Shown: positions 25,224-32,545 of the stretch, piece after piece
Numbering within the stretch: the stretch's first letter is position 1
Layout of the letters: every line of letters begins with the position of its first letter
From: Candidatus Oscillochloris fontis
GTDB lineage: Bacteria; Chloroflexota; Chloroflexia; Chloroflexales; Chloroflexaceae
Assembly: GCF_004138135.1 (NCBI RefSeq)
Contig: NZ_RYFD01000043.1
Location: 1-39,037 of the forward strand
DNA: 39,037 nucleotides
Reading direction: 5' to 3'
Translations under genes and position numbers: made by a program
The notes under the pieces: model-generated
Told to the model about the DNA's origin: nothing
Database searches by the model: none
The model's input: only the letters and a program-made list of their open reading frames with translations

Positions 25224-25601
25224 ATGCATAGTGCCCGTTCGCCCTTCACACTTGAGATGTTGGGCATGCCCAATGATCCGCTTACAGCGCTGGATCTGGC
25301 CCTCTCGACCGCAATCTGCGTGGGGGGAGTGGGGCATGTGGCGCTGACACCCTTCTACTATGGCCATGAGCAGGGGATTAACCAAGCATGGTTTGCGGGA
25401 TCGGGCCTCGCGCTGACCTTTATGGGGATGCTCAATATTCTGCGTCTGCGCGGTGATGCGACCGCCGGGGTGATGAGTCGGGTGGCGAATCTGGCCGGAA
25501 CCAGTTTCTTGGGCTTCGCCGCGCTTCAGAACCGTGAGGCGCAGACTGTCGCTGGTTTTGCGCTCGCGGCGACCCTGAGTGCTCTGGCCATGCGGAAATA
25601 A
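25224..25601 (+). CDS. Hypothetical membrane protein, 125 aa
   Basis: Not recognised. Hydrophobic segments at about 24-42, 55-73, 84-100 and 106-122 suggest four short membrane helices. A loop reads LTPFYYGHEQGINQAWFAGS. The gene starts 14 nt after the DUF92 gene on the same strand and is probably cotranscribed. The ribosome site is weak (GAGG 8-10 nt upstream). It may be a partner of the DUF92 protein or an independent small membrane protein. Confidence 0.65.
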   Translation: MHSARSPFTLEMLGMPNDPLTALDLALSTAICVGGVGHVALTPFYYGHEQGINQAWFAGSGLALTFMGMLNILRLRGDATAGVMSRVANLAGTSFLGFAALQNREAQTVAGFALAATLSALAMRK

Positions 25602-25900
25602 CCTTTTTCATCCACATTTTCCACATGTTATCCCCATTCTCGTGGTGGATCGTTGTATCAATTGGCATGAGGAGACCGATCAGGGCTGGGCTAGGTTCTG
25701 CTCACGTGGAGCTTATCCGTTATTAACGCAGTTCTAACCTTGGGCCGTTATACTCACACCCAGATGAGTACAGCAAACGGTACGCGGTGAGCCACTGCTG
25801 AACCAAGCGATAGCTACCACATTCTTCTGCATCACTGCCCTCTTTCTCCTCCAAACCGGCTGCCTGGAGCAATCCAGGCAGCTTCTTCGATTCTCGGCGC
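25602..25900. other. Intergenic region with DnaA-box-like cluster and hairpin
   Basis: Three 9-mers, TCATCCACA (25608-25616), TTTTCCACA (25617-25625) and TTATCCCCA (25628-25636), each differ by one base from the DnaA box TTATCCACA. A further TTATCCG lies near 25713. The rest, to the hairpin at 25859, has no reading frame I would call. A TATACT at 25749-25754 lacks a -35. Confidence 0.45.
25859..25882. terminator. Hairpin with GCAA tetraloop downstream of the methyltransferase gene
   Basis: GCTGCCTGGA-gcaa-TCCAGGCAGC, a 10-bp perfect stem, with TTCTTC following on the plus strand. It lies 19 bp beyond the methyltransferase stop on the minus strand, where a T-rich tract is lacking. Confidence 0.6.
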
Positions 25901-26656
25901 TTATTTTGCCGGAGCCGCAACGACGATCATGCGCGGGCTGCCGGTGGCGTACTCGTCCAGATCGTATGTCCCATAGACGGCGCGTACCACAAAGCCAGTG
26001 CGCGCTAATAGGTGCTCGATCTCGTAGCGGTAGAACCAGCGCATCACAAAGCGCATGGTGCGCCGTTGCAGGTGGCCCTCTTCATCGGTCTCGTCGTAGA
26101 GGTAGGTGACGTGTGAGGTTTGGGTGGCGGCGTCGCTATCAATGGCGATAAATTTCTGCACCCGCCGCCCATTGAGGATGTAGGAGCGATCCAACACCAA
26201 GCGATTATCCTCGCGGGCGATATCGGTTGGATCGGGGTTGAAGAGATCCAGCACGAGCGTGCCCCGGCGGGTCAGGGCACGCCGGGCCGTCTCTAGGGTC
26301 TCGATCTGATCGCGGACGCTCTCAAGGTGCATGAAGGAGTTGACCGCCACAAAGGCCAAGCCGAAGGTTTGGGGCGGCAGATCAACCCGACGTACATCAC
26401 CTTCGAGCAGAGTCGCGTGAATGCCTGCGTCCTCAAGGTGCTTGCGGGCAATTGCCAACATCGCCGGGGAGATGTCCACCCCGGTGACGGTGTAGCCGGA
26501 TTCGACGAGGGGAATCAGTACCCGGCCCGTGCCACACATCAATTCGAGGATGGGGCCATTGGAGCGGCGCGCCAATTCACGGTAGAAGGGTACATCTTCG
26601 GTGTAGTCGCGAAAATCGGCATCGTAGTAGTGCGCAAATGGGTCGTAGGTATGCAT
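25901..26656 (-). CDS. Class I SAM-dependent methyltransferase
   Basis: 251 aa. Motif I LELMCGTGRVLIPLVESGY (near residue 37) is followed by the acidic VTGVDISPAMLAIARKHL, GDVRRVDLP, and the motif IV region FGLAFVAVNSFMHL. The C-terminal beta-rich part matches the common small-molecule methyltransferase of the Methyltransf_25 type. The substrate is unknown. ATG 26656 is 6 nt after the stop of the preceding membrane protein gene, which together with the sortase gene suggests a three-gene minus-strand unit. Confidence 0.87.
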   Translation of the reverse strand: MHTYDPFAHYYDADFRDYTEDVPFYRELARRSNGPILELMCGTGRVLIPLVESGYTVTGVDISPAMLAIARKHLEDAGIHATLLEGDVRRVDLPPQTFGLAFVAVNSFMHLESVRDQIETLETARRALTRRGTLVLDLFNPDPTDIAREDNRLVLDRSYILNGRRVQKFIAIDSDAATQTSHVTYLYDETDEEGHLQRRTMRFVMRWFYRYEIEHLLARTGFVVRAVYGTYDLDEYATGSPRMIVVAAPAK

Positions 26657-26662
26657 AGTGAG

Positions 26663-27097
26663 TTAGATGACCCCGGTCATCGAGAGTATGAATAAGAAGA
26701 TGACAACAAAGAAGACCAATCCAAACAAGCCAACTATCAGAATACGTGGATCAACGATTGGCTCGAAGCGTGGACTGGCCGAAAGCTGTGGTGGGGTGGG
26801 CGGAGGAGTCATGGCTGGCGGATTGGTCGGGAGTTTCATGGGTGATGCACTGGTTGGCTCGGTGGGCAGGCGCACCTCATTATTGCGACTCTCACCACCA
26901 AGGCCGCGCAGGAGTGGCACAATCGAGGAGAGTACCACACTCAGGATGATCAGCCCCACTAAGAGCATATTCGGATCGACCTGCATGCCGGTTGCTTGAT
27001 AGATCATGTTGGCCAAAAATCTGGTGATGGGAGAGCCAAACATGATCAGTAAGAAGATAACAATGCCGATCCAACTATTGTTCTGTTTGCGTTGCAT
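26663..27097 (-). CDS. Hypothetical two-helix membrane protein
   Basis: 144 aa. Residues 1-9 are basic (MQRKQNNSW), with a membrane helix about 8-28 and a second about 42-62. A Pro/Thr-rich linker (TPPPTPPQLSASP) follows, then a third hydrophobic C-terminal helix about 120-142 (GLFGLVFFVVIFLFILSM). ATG 27097 has GGAGG about 7 nt upstream. It lies 14 nt after the sortase gene. No sorting signal (LPXTG) is seen. It could anchor or assist envelope assembly; function unknown. Confidence 0.75.
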   Translation of the reverse strand: MQRKQNNSWIGIVIFLLIMFGSPITRFLANMIYQATGMQVDPNMLLVGLIILSVVLSSIVPLLRGLGGESRNNEVRLPTEPTSASPMKLPTNPPAMTPPPTPPQLSASPRFEPIVDPRILIVGLFGLVFFVVIFLFILSMTGVI

Positions 27098-27111
27098 AGA
27101 TACTCCTCCGT

Positions 27112-28164
27112 TTAGTTTGGCACAGCCCGGACGATCAGACGGTGGGAGTAGACGCCAATCGGGACACAGGTGATCATGGTGAGGGTCTCGTTTGTGGTCG
27201 GCTGCATCACCCATGTCTCTGCGGGCAACAGGGTAAGCACCTCAGAGACAACGTAGCGGTGTTCTTGCCCACCTGCGCTGACATAGATCGTATCGCCCAC
27301 AACCACGTTGGGGAGTTGGTTGAAGATGATCCCGCGATAGCCGACATGTCCCGCCAGGATGATATTACCGGCTGTACCGGGGTAGGCGGAGATCGGCCAG
27401 TAGTGCGCAGCCGTGTAGCGCGGGACATCCCATGCTCCCTGGGAATAGCCGGTACTGACCACGTCGGTCTTCAAACCAATGCGCGGAATGCGTACCTGGG
27501 TGGGGCGAACGGCATCCCAGGCTTGGGCTGCGTTCTGCACGGGTGCCAAGGCTGATTCGGGTGCCTGGTAGGCGGCGAGGTACTGCCGCCCCAAGTGGCC
27601 CAATTGTACCTGATAGGCTGCGGGGTTGTTGGGGTGGTGCTCGAAGCGGGCACGCTCGAAGTACTGGACGGTATAGACTTGGCCATCCTGGGGGTTGGTC
27701 TCGTCAAAAGGTTCAGAGATAGGGTAGCCAAAGGTGGCCAAGCCGCCATTCGCCAACCAGAAGTCGCGGAAGACCCCACCCAAGCTGTGGCCAGTCTCGA
27801 TCACGTAGGTGTCCCCAGGGGCGGCGGCGGCAACCCGGACAAAGGCGGGGTCGGTGCTGCGACCCTCGGCGGCCCAGTGGCCCAGGAGACCAGCCAGGGT
27901 GATGCCGAGATCGGCATGCCACTCCAAACGCGCACGCTCAAAGTATTGGACCGGGCGACCATTCTCAAGAAAGACTTCGCTCAGGGGCAGACCGATGATT
28001 GCCAAACCGCCCTGGCGATCATAGAAGTCGCGGAAACTATAGGCTAGGGTGTGGCCGGTCTCAGCGAAGAAGACCGGCTTCCCCGCTGCGGTGTTGGCTT
28101 GGATCGTTGGGGCCGGAAGCAGCAGAAGGGCACATACGATGATGAGAAAGATAGAGTGGCGCAC
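27112..28164 (-). CDS. Secreted sortase with duplicated N-terminal repeat domain
   Basis: 350 aa from GTG 28164, which has GAGGAG 7 nt upstream; TTG 28182 is the longer alternative. The N-terminal signal peptide is SIFLIIVCALLLLPAPTIQA. Two copies of a ~75-residue module follow: ETGHTLAYSFRDFYDRQGG with QYFERARLEWH, and ETGHSLGGVFRDFWLANGG with QYFERARFEHH. The sortase domain covers about 210-350, with His in ILAGHVGYRG (near 274), Cys in MITCVPIG (333) and Arg in SHRLIVRA. It is a cysteine transpeptidase acting outside the membrane. The repeat modules probably bind wall or surface polymer. No substrate is encoded nearby. Confidence 0.87.
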   Translation of the reverse strand: MRHSIFLIIVCALLLLPAPTIQANTAAGKPVFFAETGHTLAYSFRDFYDRQGGLAIIGLPLSEVFLENGRPVQYFERARLEWHADLGITLAGLLGHWAAEGRSTDPAFVRVAAAAPGDTYVIETGHSLGGVFRDFWLANGGLATFGYPISEPFDETNPQDGQVYTVQYFERARFEHHPNNPAAYQVQLGHLGRQYLAAYQAPESALAPVQNAAQAWDAVRPTQVRIPRIGLKTDVVSTGYSQGAWDVPRYTAAHYWPISAYPGTAGNIILAGHVGYRGIIFNQLPNVVVGDTIYVSAGGQEHRYVVSEVLTLLPAETWVMQPTTNETLTMITCVPIGVYSHRLIVRAVPN

Positions 28165-28243
28165 CGCGATTCTCCTCGCCAAGTTGTCGTTGATGGCCGA
28201 TAATAGCTGTATTGTAGCACTGAGCAGCCCAAGGAGGATATGG

Positions 28244-28624
28244 GTGGAGCATCGCGTCGCGTATAAAGTGTACTACGAAGATACCGATAGCCTAGGGGTG
28301 GTCTACTACGCCAACTACCTCAAATTCATCGAGCGCGGGCGTACCGAATGGGTGGGGGCGCAGGGGCGACCGATCCATGAGTGGAACCAGGATGGCTTCA
28401 ATTTTGTGGTCTATAGTTTGAGCATGAAGTTTAAGCAGGCGGCGCGGTTGGGCGATCTGATCGAGGTGGTGACAACGGTGGATATGAGTTCGCCCTACCG
28501 CGCCCGCTTCCACCAGCGGGTCGAGTGTCAGTCCGTAGTGTTGGTGGAAGCGGACGTGGATATTGTGTGTGTGGATGGGGCGCGCCAGTTACGCGAGTTT
28601 CCGCAGTCGCTCCTTGCGGGGTGA
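28244..28624 (+). CDS. Acyl-CoA thioesterase, YbgC/4HBT hot-dog family
   Basis: 126 aa from GTG 28244 with AAGGAGG 6 nt upstream, a strong site that settles the start against a long upstream frame overlapping the sortase gene. The motif YEDTDSLGVVYYANYLKFIE includes the catalytic Asp of the 4-hydroxybenzoyl-CoA thioesterase family. ERGRTEW and the beta strands after it complete the hot-dog fold. The acyl-CoA substrate is unknown. Its TGA abuts the complement of the amidase gene's stop (TGATCA), so the convergent genes have no spacer or terminator between them. Confidence 0.87.
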   Translation: MEHRVAYKVYYEDTDSLGVVYYANYLKFIERGRTEWVGAQGRPIHEWNQDGFNFVVYSLSMKFKQAARLGDLIEVVTTVDMSSPYRARFHQRVECQSVVLVEADVDIVCVDGARQLREFPQSLLAG

Positions 28625-29674
28625 TCATGGATTGGTGGTCGTCGGGAACGGAAATGGCTCGGTGGAGACCTCCACCTGATCGGCGCGCACCCAACCGGGG
28701 GCGCTGGGGAGATCGCGGGCGAAGATCTGGTACCAGCCATCACGCAGTTCAAGCGCGAAGATGCGCTGGCTCGGCTCTAAGTTGGTGATGCGCCGGGCTT
28801 CATCGTTGGGCGCGGCGCGCATCACCGCGCCATCGGGGCCGACACGCAGGTTGGGCAGATCGGGCGGGATGAGCGCATCGGTATCGGTGGGGTCGCGCTG
28901 AGCCAAGTAGGCCAGAATGCCCTCGGCAATGCCACGCGCCACGCGCTCCGGCTGACCGAAGAGCACGGCGCGATCTGCGGCGTTGGTCATAAAGCCCATC
29001 TCGACAATAATGGCCGGGGTGGTACGCGCAATGGCGTGGGTGTGGCGGCGGTTGTTGAAGGCGTAGTAGCCGCGCATGTTGACCGTCACACCGCCGACAT
29101 CTTCGGGGAGGCCGGTGGCAGGCCCGTAGCTGGCGGCGACAGCGGCGAGTAGTTGCTGCGAGGCGCGTGAGGCGCGCCAGGGGGTGGCCAGCTTCCAGCC
29201 GCGTGCGGCACTGCCGGTCGAGCCATCGGCATGGATCGTGACAAAGGCGTCGGCCTCGTAGCTAGGCGGGATTGTCGCCGGGAGCAGATCTACCAACACC
29301 CCCTCGGCCTCTAAGAGTACCTGCACACGGCGGGCAATATCTGCGTTCAGTTCGGCCTCGCTGACACCGTTGTAGCGCGCACCAGTGGAGGTGCGGAAGC
29401 GGGCGAGTTCTTCGGGTAGCTCATGGGCATTGAGGTGACCAACCTGAAGCCCGACACGCGGCGGCATGGTGGCGGGGCGTGGGGTGGGCGTCGGCGCGAG
29501 GAGCGTGGGCGTCACCGGCGGGGTGGTCGGGCTGAGCGTGGCAGTCGGCACAACCGGCACAGCCGCCTCCGCCAGCGGGATGATCGGGCCGGTGGGCATA
29601 AGTGCGGGAGCCGGGGTCTGGGTGCAACCAACCAGCATGAAGAGTACGAGCAGGAGCAGAATGCGGCGGAACAT
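28625..29674 (-). CDS. Lipoprotein N-acetylmuramoyl-L-alanine amidase with SH3-like tail
   Basis: 349 aa. The signal peptide ends in the lipobox LVGC (Cys near residue 17), so it is anchored to the membrane exterior. A Pro/Thr-rich linker (residues 20-65) precedes the Amidase_3 zinc domain: VGHLNAHELP, Glu in GVSEAELN, His in VTIHADGS (near 144), and the catalytic Glu in IIVEMGFMTN (near 223). The tail (about 265-349) resembles a bacterial SH3 domain (NLRVGPDGAVMRAAPN, GWVRADQV). The enzyme cleaves the amide bond between MurNAc and the stem peptide. The upstream frame to 30157 crosses the lysZ gene and is rejected. Confidence 0.88.
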   Translation of the reverse strand: MFRRILLLLVLFMLVGCTQTPAPALMPTGPIIPLAEAAVPVVPTATLSPTTPPVTPTLLAPTPTPRPATMPPRVGLQVGHLNAHELPEELARFRTSTGARYNGVSEAELNADIARRVQVLLEAEGVLVDLLPATIPPSYEADAFVTIHADGSTGSAARGWKLATPWRASRASQQLLAAVAASYGPATGLPEDVGGVTVNMRGYYAFNNRRHTHAIARTTPAIIVEMGFMTNAADRAVLFGQPERVARGIAEGILAYLAQRDPTDTDALIPPDLPNLRVGPDGAVMRAAPNDEARRITNLEPSQRIFALELRDGWYQIFARDLPSAPGWVRADQVEVSTEPFPFPTTTNP

Positions 29675-29746
29675 ATGCGGGATCTTTCGAGGCTTCGTGT
29701 ATGATGATACCGTTGTACCATACGATGCTGAGAGAGGGATGAGAAG

Positions 29747-30550
29747 ATGTTGGTGATCAAAGTCGGCGGCAGCGCCGGTAATAACTATGATGCGCTCTGT
29801 GATGATCTGGCGGCGCGGGGCAGTGCTGCGGGGCCGGTGGTGCTTGTCCATGGTGGCTCGGACGAGACCAATAAGTTGGGGGAGGCGTTGGGGCATCCGC
29901 CGCGTTTTGTCACCTCGCCGAGTGGCTACACGAGCCGCTACACCGACCGGCGCACGCTGGAGTTGTTCATGATGGCGGCGGGCGGGGTGGTCAATAAGAG
30001 CCTGGTGGAGCGCTTGCAGGCGCGTGGGATCAATGCGGTGGGGGTGAGTGGGTTGGATGGGCGGATTCTGGCGGGCAAGCGCAAAGCGACCATCCGCATT
30101 GTTGAGGATGGCCGCCAGAAGATGTTGCGTGATGACTGGACGGGCACGATTGAGCATGTGAATAGTGGCTTGCTGCGCACGCTGCTCGATGCGGGCTATC
30201 TGCCGGTGGTCGCACCGCTGGCGTGCTCGGAGCGTGGCGAGGCGCTGAACGTGGACGGCGACCGCGCAGCGGCGGCCATCGCGGCCGCCTTGGGGGCCGA
30301 TACGTTGTTGCTGCTCTCGAACGTACCAGGGTTGCTACGCGCCTTCCCCGACGAGTCTTCGCTCATTACCCGCATCCCGCGCAACGATGTCGAGTCCTAC
30401 CTCAGTTTCGCCGAAGGGCGGATGAAGAAGAAGGTACTCGGTGCCCAAGAGGCGCTGGCCCAGGGGGTTGGGCAGGTCGTCTTGGGCGATGCGCGGGTCG
30501 CTGAATGTGTCACGCGGGCGTTGGCCGGGCATGGCACGGTAATTGGGTGA
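29747..30550 (+). CDS. lysZ: [LysW]-aminoadipate/[LysW]-glutamate kinase
   Basis: 267 aa amino-acid kinase. It begins MLVIKVGGSAGNNYDAL, then LVHGGSDETNKLGEALGHPP and RYTDRRTLELF, followed by SGLDGRILAGKRK and LNVDGDRAAAAIAAALGAD. The pattern follows LysZ of the LysW carrier-protein route closely: the DETNKLGEALGHPPRF and DRRTLE signatures are absent from classical ArgB. It phosphorylates the side-chain carboxyl of a LysW-linked glutamate or aminoadipate for arginine or lysine synthesis. LysW, LysX and LysY are not in the window. The ribosome site is weak (GAGAAG). It is divergent from the amidase gene. Confidence 0.88.
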   Translation: MLVIKVGGSAGNNYDALCDDLAARGSAAGPVVLVHGGSDETNKLGEALGHPPRFVTSPSGYTSRYTDRRTLELFMMAAGGVVNKSLVERLQARGINAVGVSGLDGRILAGKRKATIRIVEDGRQKMLRDDWTGTIEHVNSGLLRTLLDAGYLPVVAPLACSERGEALNVDGDRAAAAIAAALGADTLLLLSNVPGLLRAFPDESSLITRIPRNDVESYLSFAEGRMKKKVLGAQEALAQGVGQVVLGDARVAECVTRALAGHGTVIG

Positions 30551-30566
30551 CGGCTATAACCTCAAA

Positions 30567-30642
30567 TTGACGCAAAGGCGCGAAGACGCAAAGGGTGCAT
30601 TGTGTCACTCTGTTGAAGGCTTTGCGTCTTGGCACCAGAATT
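30567..30642. repeat. Decayed relative of the miniature element, copy B
   Basis: Contains TTGACGCAAAGGCGCGAAGA and TTGAAGGCTTTGCGTCTTGG, the interior of the miniature elements at 20241 and 32333, but neither GTAACTG terminus. It has no coding content and fills most of the gap between lysZ and the lipoprotein gene. Confidence 0.75.
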
Positions 30643-30660
30643 GAGTAGCCTCGCGATCTC

Positions 30661-31185
30661 CTAGCGCGTACAGAGGACAAAATAGCCCCGCGTATCGGCG
30701 TGGTAGTCGTAGGTTTGCTGCGCCGCCTGGAGGATCACCTGATAGCCAGGGGTGATCACCTGGAGATAGCCCATACCGGGTTGGGGGCAGCCCAGCGAAC
30801 TATCGCCCCACTCCACCGCTGCGCCGCGTAGCACCGTGACAGCAGACGCATCCACCCCACTGCGCTGCGCGGCATCGGCAATGATCCTCTTCAGCAGATC
30901 CGCCGGCACCTCGCCAACAATTGGCGGAGCCGCCGGGGTGATGCGGGGCAGATCGGTGGGTAACGGGCGCACCGGCGGCTTGGTTGGGTCGGGTGGGGGT
31001 GGCATGGGGGTCTCCGTCGGGCTAGAGGTGGCGGTCGCGGTGGGGCTGGGGGTGGCCGTCGCGATGAGGCTGGGGGTGGCCGTCGCGATAGAGCTAGGCG
31101 TAGTGGTAGGAATTCTTGCCTGCGGACGAGATCCACATGCCGTGAGAGCCAGAGCCAGCAGAATCAGGAACAGAATGCGATGCAT
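30661..31185 (-). CDS. Hypothetical lipoprotein with Thr/Pro repeat linker
   Basis: 174 aa. The signal peptide ends in LTAC (Cys near residue 17), a lipobox. The linker 25-85 is built of Ala-Thr-Ala-Thr-Pro-Ser units encoded by imperfect 30-bp tandem repeats at about 31017-31107. The C-terminal domain (about 90-174) has LGCPQPGMGYLQVITPGYQV and ends GYFVLC. That two-Cys domain is widespread in Chloroflexota and cyanobacterial lipoproteins, and its function is unknown. ATG 31185 has AGGAG upstream. It is probably anchored on the cell exterior. Confidence 0.78.
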   Translation of the reverse strand: MHRILFLILLALALTACGSRPQARIPTTTPSSIATATPSLIATATPSPTATATSSPTETPMPPPPDPTKPPVRPLPTDLPRITPAAPPIVGEVPADLLKRIIADAAQRSGVDASAVTVLRGAAVEWGDSSLGCPQPGMGYLQVITPGYQVILQAAQQTYDYHADTRGYFVLCTR

Positions 31186-31216
31186 AGCGGGACTCCTCGT
31201 TTATGATTGATCCTTA

Positions 31217-31410
31217 GTAGGGGCGAAGCATCGCCCACCAACCGCGTTCGGGTGCCCCTGCTCCATGGCGGGCGATGCTTCGCCCCTCCGGGATGATCGG
31301 GGAACCCGGCATGGTACGGGCGACGCATCGCCCACCAACCGCGTTCGGGTGCCCCTGCTCCATGGCGGGCGATGCTTCGCCCCTCCGGGATGATCGGGGA
31401 ACCCGGCCAT
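31217..31410. repeat. Two tandem 97-bp hairpin repeat units, GCGAAGCATCGCC family
   Basis: GCATCGCCC starts at 31228 and again at 31325, a period of 97 bp. Each unit has arms GGGGCGAAGCATCGCCC and GGGCGATGCTTCGCCCC (the second with one change, GACGCATCGCCC) and the spacer CCGGGATGATCGGGGAACCCGG. The two units are nearly identical, pointing to a recent duplication. Confidence 0.88.
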
Positions 31411-31469
31411 GATGGGGGTTCTGTACCGATCAAACGCTGGCGCACCCGCCGAAGTTCCCCAAACGCCTA

Positions 31470-31478
31470 TGCTATAAT
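31470..31478 (+). promoter_or_regulatory. Extended -10 promoter of the glycosyltransferase gene
   Basis: TGC-TATAAT (TATAAT at 31473-31478) with no recognisable -35. Transcription start is near 31485, so the leader includes the palindrome at 31494-31577. Confidence 0.5.
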
Positions 31479-31493
31479 CTTTGCACAACCATT

Positions 31494-31577
31494 CGTACCC
31501 TTCGACACGCTCAGGGTACGTTTCGCAACCGCTCTCCCGACTATGAACATCCGTCCCCTGAGCGTGTCGAAGGGGTA
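31494..31577. repeat. Palindrome with CTTCGACACGCTCAGG arms
   Basis: CCCTTCGACACGCTCAGG (within 31494-31515) and its complement CCTGAGCGTGTCGAAGGG (within 31557-31577) around a 41-nt loop. It belongs to the same kind of repeat as 23502-23622, with different arms. The closing arm's AAGGGG lies shortly before the glycosyltransferase start codon and may contribute its ribosome site. Confidence 0.85.
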
Positions 31578-31586
31578 AGAGTATCA

Positions 31587-32318
31587 ATGCCGATGCAGAC
31601 GCTCTCGATCTTCCTGCCAGTGCGCAACCAAGCCCCCACACTCGCGACCATGGTTGCCGAGTGTATGGCGGTCGCCAGCCAACATTGCCCCGACTATGAG
31701 ATCATCGTGGTTGATGATGGAAGTGATGATGCGACGGGGCAACAGGCCGATCTGCTGGCAGCAAGCTACGACCCCGTGATGGTGCTGCATCTCTCCGAAC
31801 CGCGTGGCTATGTGGCCGCGCTGCGGGCAGCGTGGGCGGTGGCGCGGGGGGAGTATCTGTGCGCCTACAACCCGTATGGCGCGGTGGGCATCAGCGAACT
31901 GCCGCGTCTGCTCACGATCCATCGCGATTATGCGGTGGTGTTGGGCTACCGTGGGCAACGCGCCACATCGCCACTCGCGCTCTTCTATGCCATCCTGGTG
32001 CGGCTGCTCCTGGGTGCCGATCTGCCCGATCCAAGCCTGCGTTTCGCACTCTTCCGGCATGATCTGGCCGAATTCATCCCCGATCAGGTACCCGATGGGT
32101 TGGTTCATGGCGAGATCTATGCACGGGCGCAGCGAGCCGGGTTGGCCGTAACCCAGGTTGAGGTGCAGAGCCAGCGGGGGCAAGAGCCGTTGGCAAGCGC
32201 GGCGCTGTTTGAACTGATCACGTATTATCAACAGGGCGGGATTCAGCAGCGCATGAAACTCGGCGTGCTCCTCCTACTTGCCACCTTTTTCCTCTGGTTG
32301 GCCCGCCGTCGCCGCTGA
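31587..32318 (+). CDS. Family 2 glycosyltransferase-like protein lacking the DXD motif
   Basis: 243 aa. The GT-A nucleotide-binding start is SIFLPVRNQAPTLATMVAEC, then YEIIVVDDGSDDATGQQADL, LSEPRGYVAALRAAWAVARGEYL and SELPRLLTIHRDY, all in GT2 order. The position that should hold the metal-binding DXD/DADGQ motif reads AYNPYGAVG (near residue 92), so Mn/Mg-dependent transfer is doubtful. A C-terminal membrane helix (about 221-237) ends in RRRR. It may be an inactive paralogue, a binding protein or a metal-independent enzyme. ATG 31593 is an alternative start. Confidence 0.78.
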   Translation: MPMQTLSIFLPVRNQAPTLATMVAECMAVASQHCPDYEIIVVDDGSDDATGQQADLLAASYDPVMVLHLSEPRGYVAALRAAWAVARGEYLCAYNPYGAVGISELPRLLTIHRDYAVVLGYRGQRATSPLALFYAILVRLLLGADLPDPSLRFALFRHDLAEFIPDQVPDGLVHGEIYARAQRAGLAVTQVEVQSQRGQEPLASAALFELITYYQQGGIQQRMKLGVLLLLATFFLWLARRRR

Positions 32319-32332
32319 TTGCATACCGCTGC

Positions 32333-32473
32333 GTAACTGTTCACAGTTCTCCTAGCATCCCAGTTTTGACGCAAAGACGCAAAGGCGCAAAGCCTTCAAG
32401 GATATGCCCCCTCAAAACCTTTGCGCCTTTGCGTCAACCAGAGGTTTCTTTTACCCCAAGTGTGAACAGTTAC
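32333..32473. mobile_element. Miniature inverted-repeat element, copy C, IS66-like ends
   Basis: 141 bp. The left end GTAACTGTTCACA and the complement of the right end, GTAACTGTTCACACTTGG, match over 13 bp. The flanking 8-mers ACCGCTGC (32325-32332) and ACCACTGC (32474-32481) differ by one base, a slightly decayed target duplication. The interior is the reverse complement of copy A at 20241, including the GACGCAAAG palindrome and GGCATATC-CTTGAAGG segment. It has no coding capacity. Confidence 0.88.
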
Positions 32474-32545
32474 ACCACTGCACCTTTTTGCACTTCTCGG
32501 TCGTCAAATGGGAAGGTTCGTCTACTACTGAAGGAGAATGCTACT

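Noticed and set aside
29675-30157. N-terminal extension of the lipoprotein amidase
   Set aside because: It would cover lysZ on the other strand and place 160 residues before a clear lipoprotein signal peptide.
31217-31410. CRISPR array
   Set aside because: There are only two nearly identical 97-bp units including spacers, and no variable spacers or cas genes.
32366-32545. N-terminal extension of the coiled-coil protein
   Set aside because: This stretch is the interior of the miniature element; ATG 32546 has a proper ribosome site.
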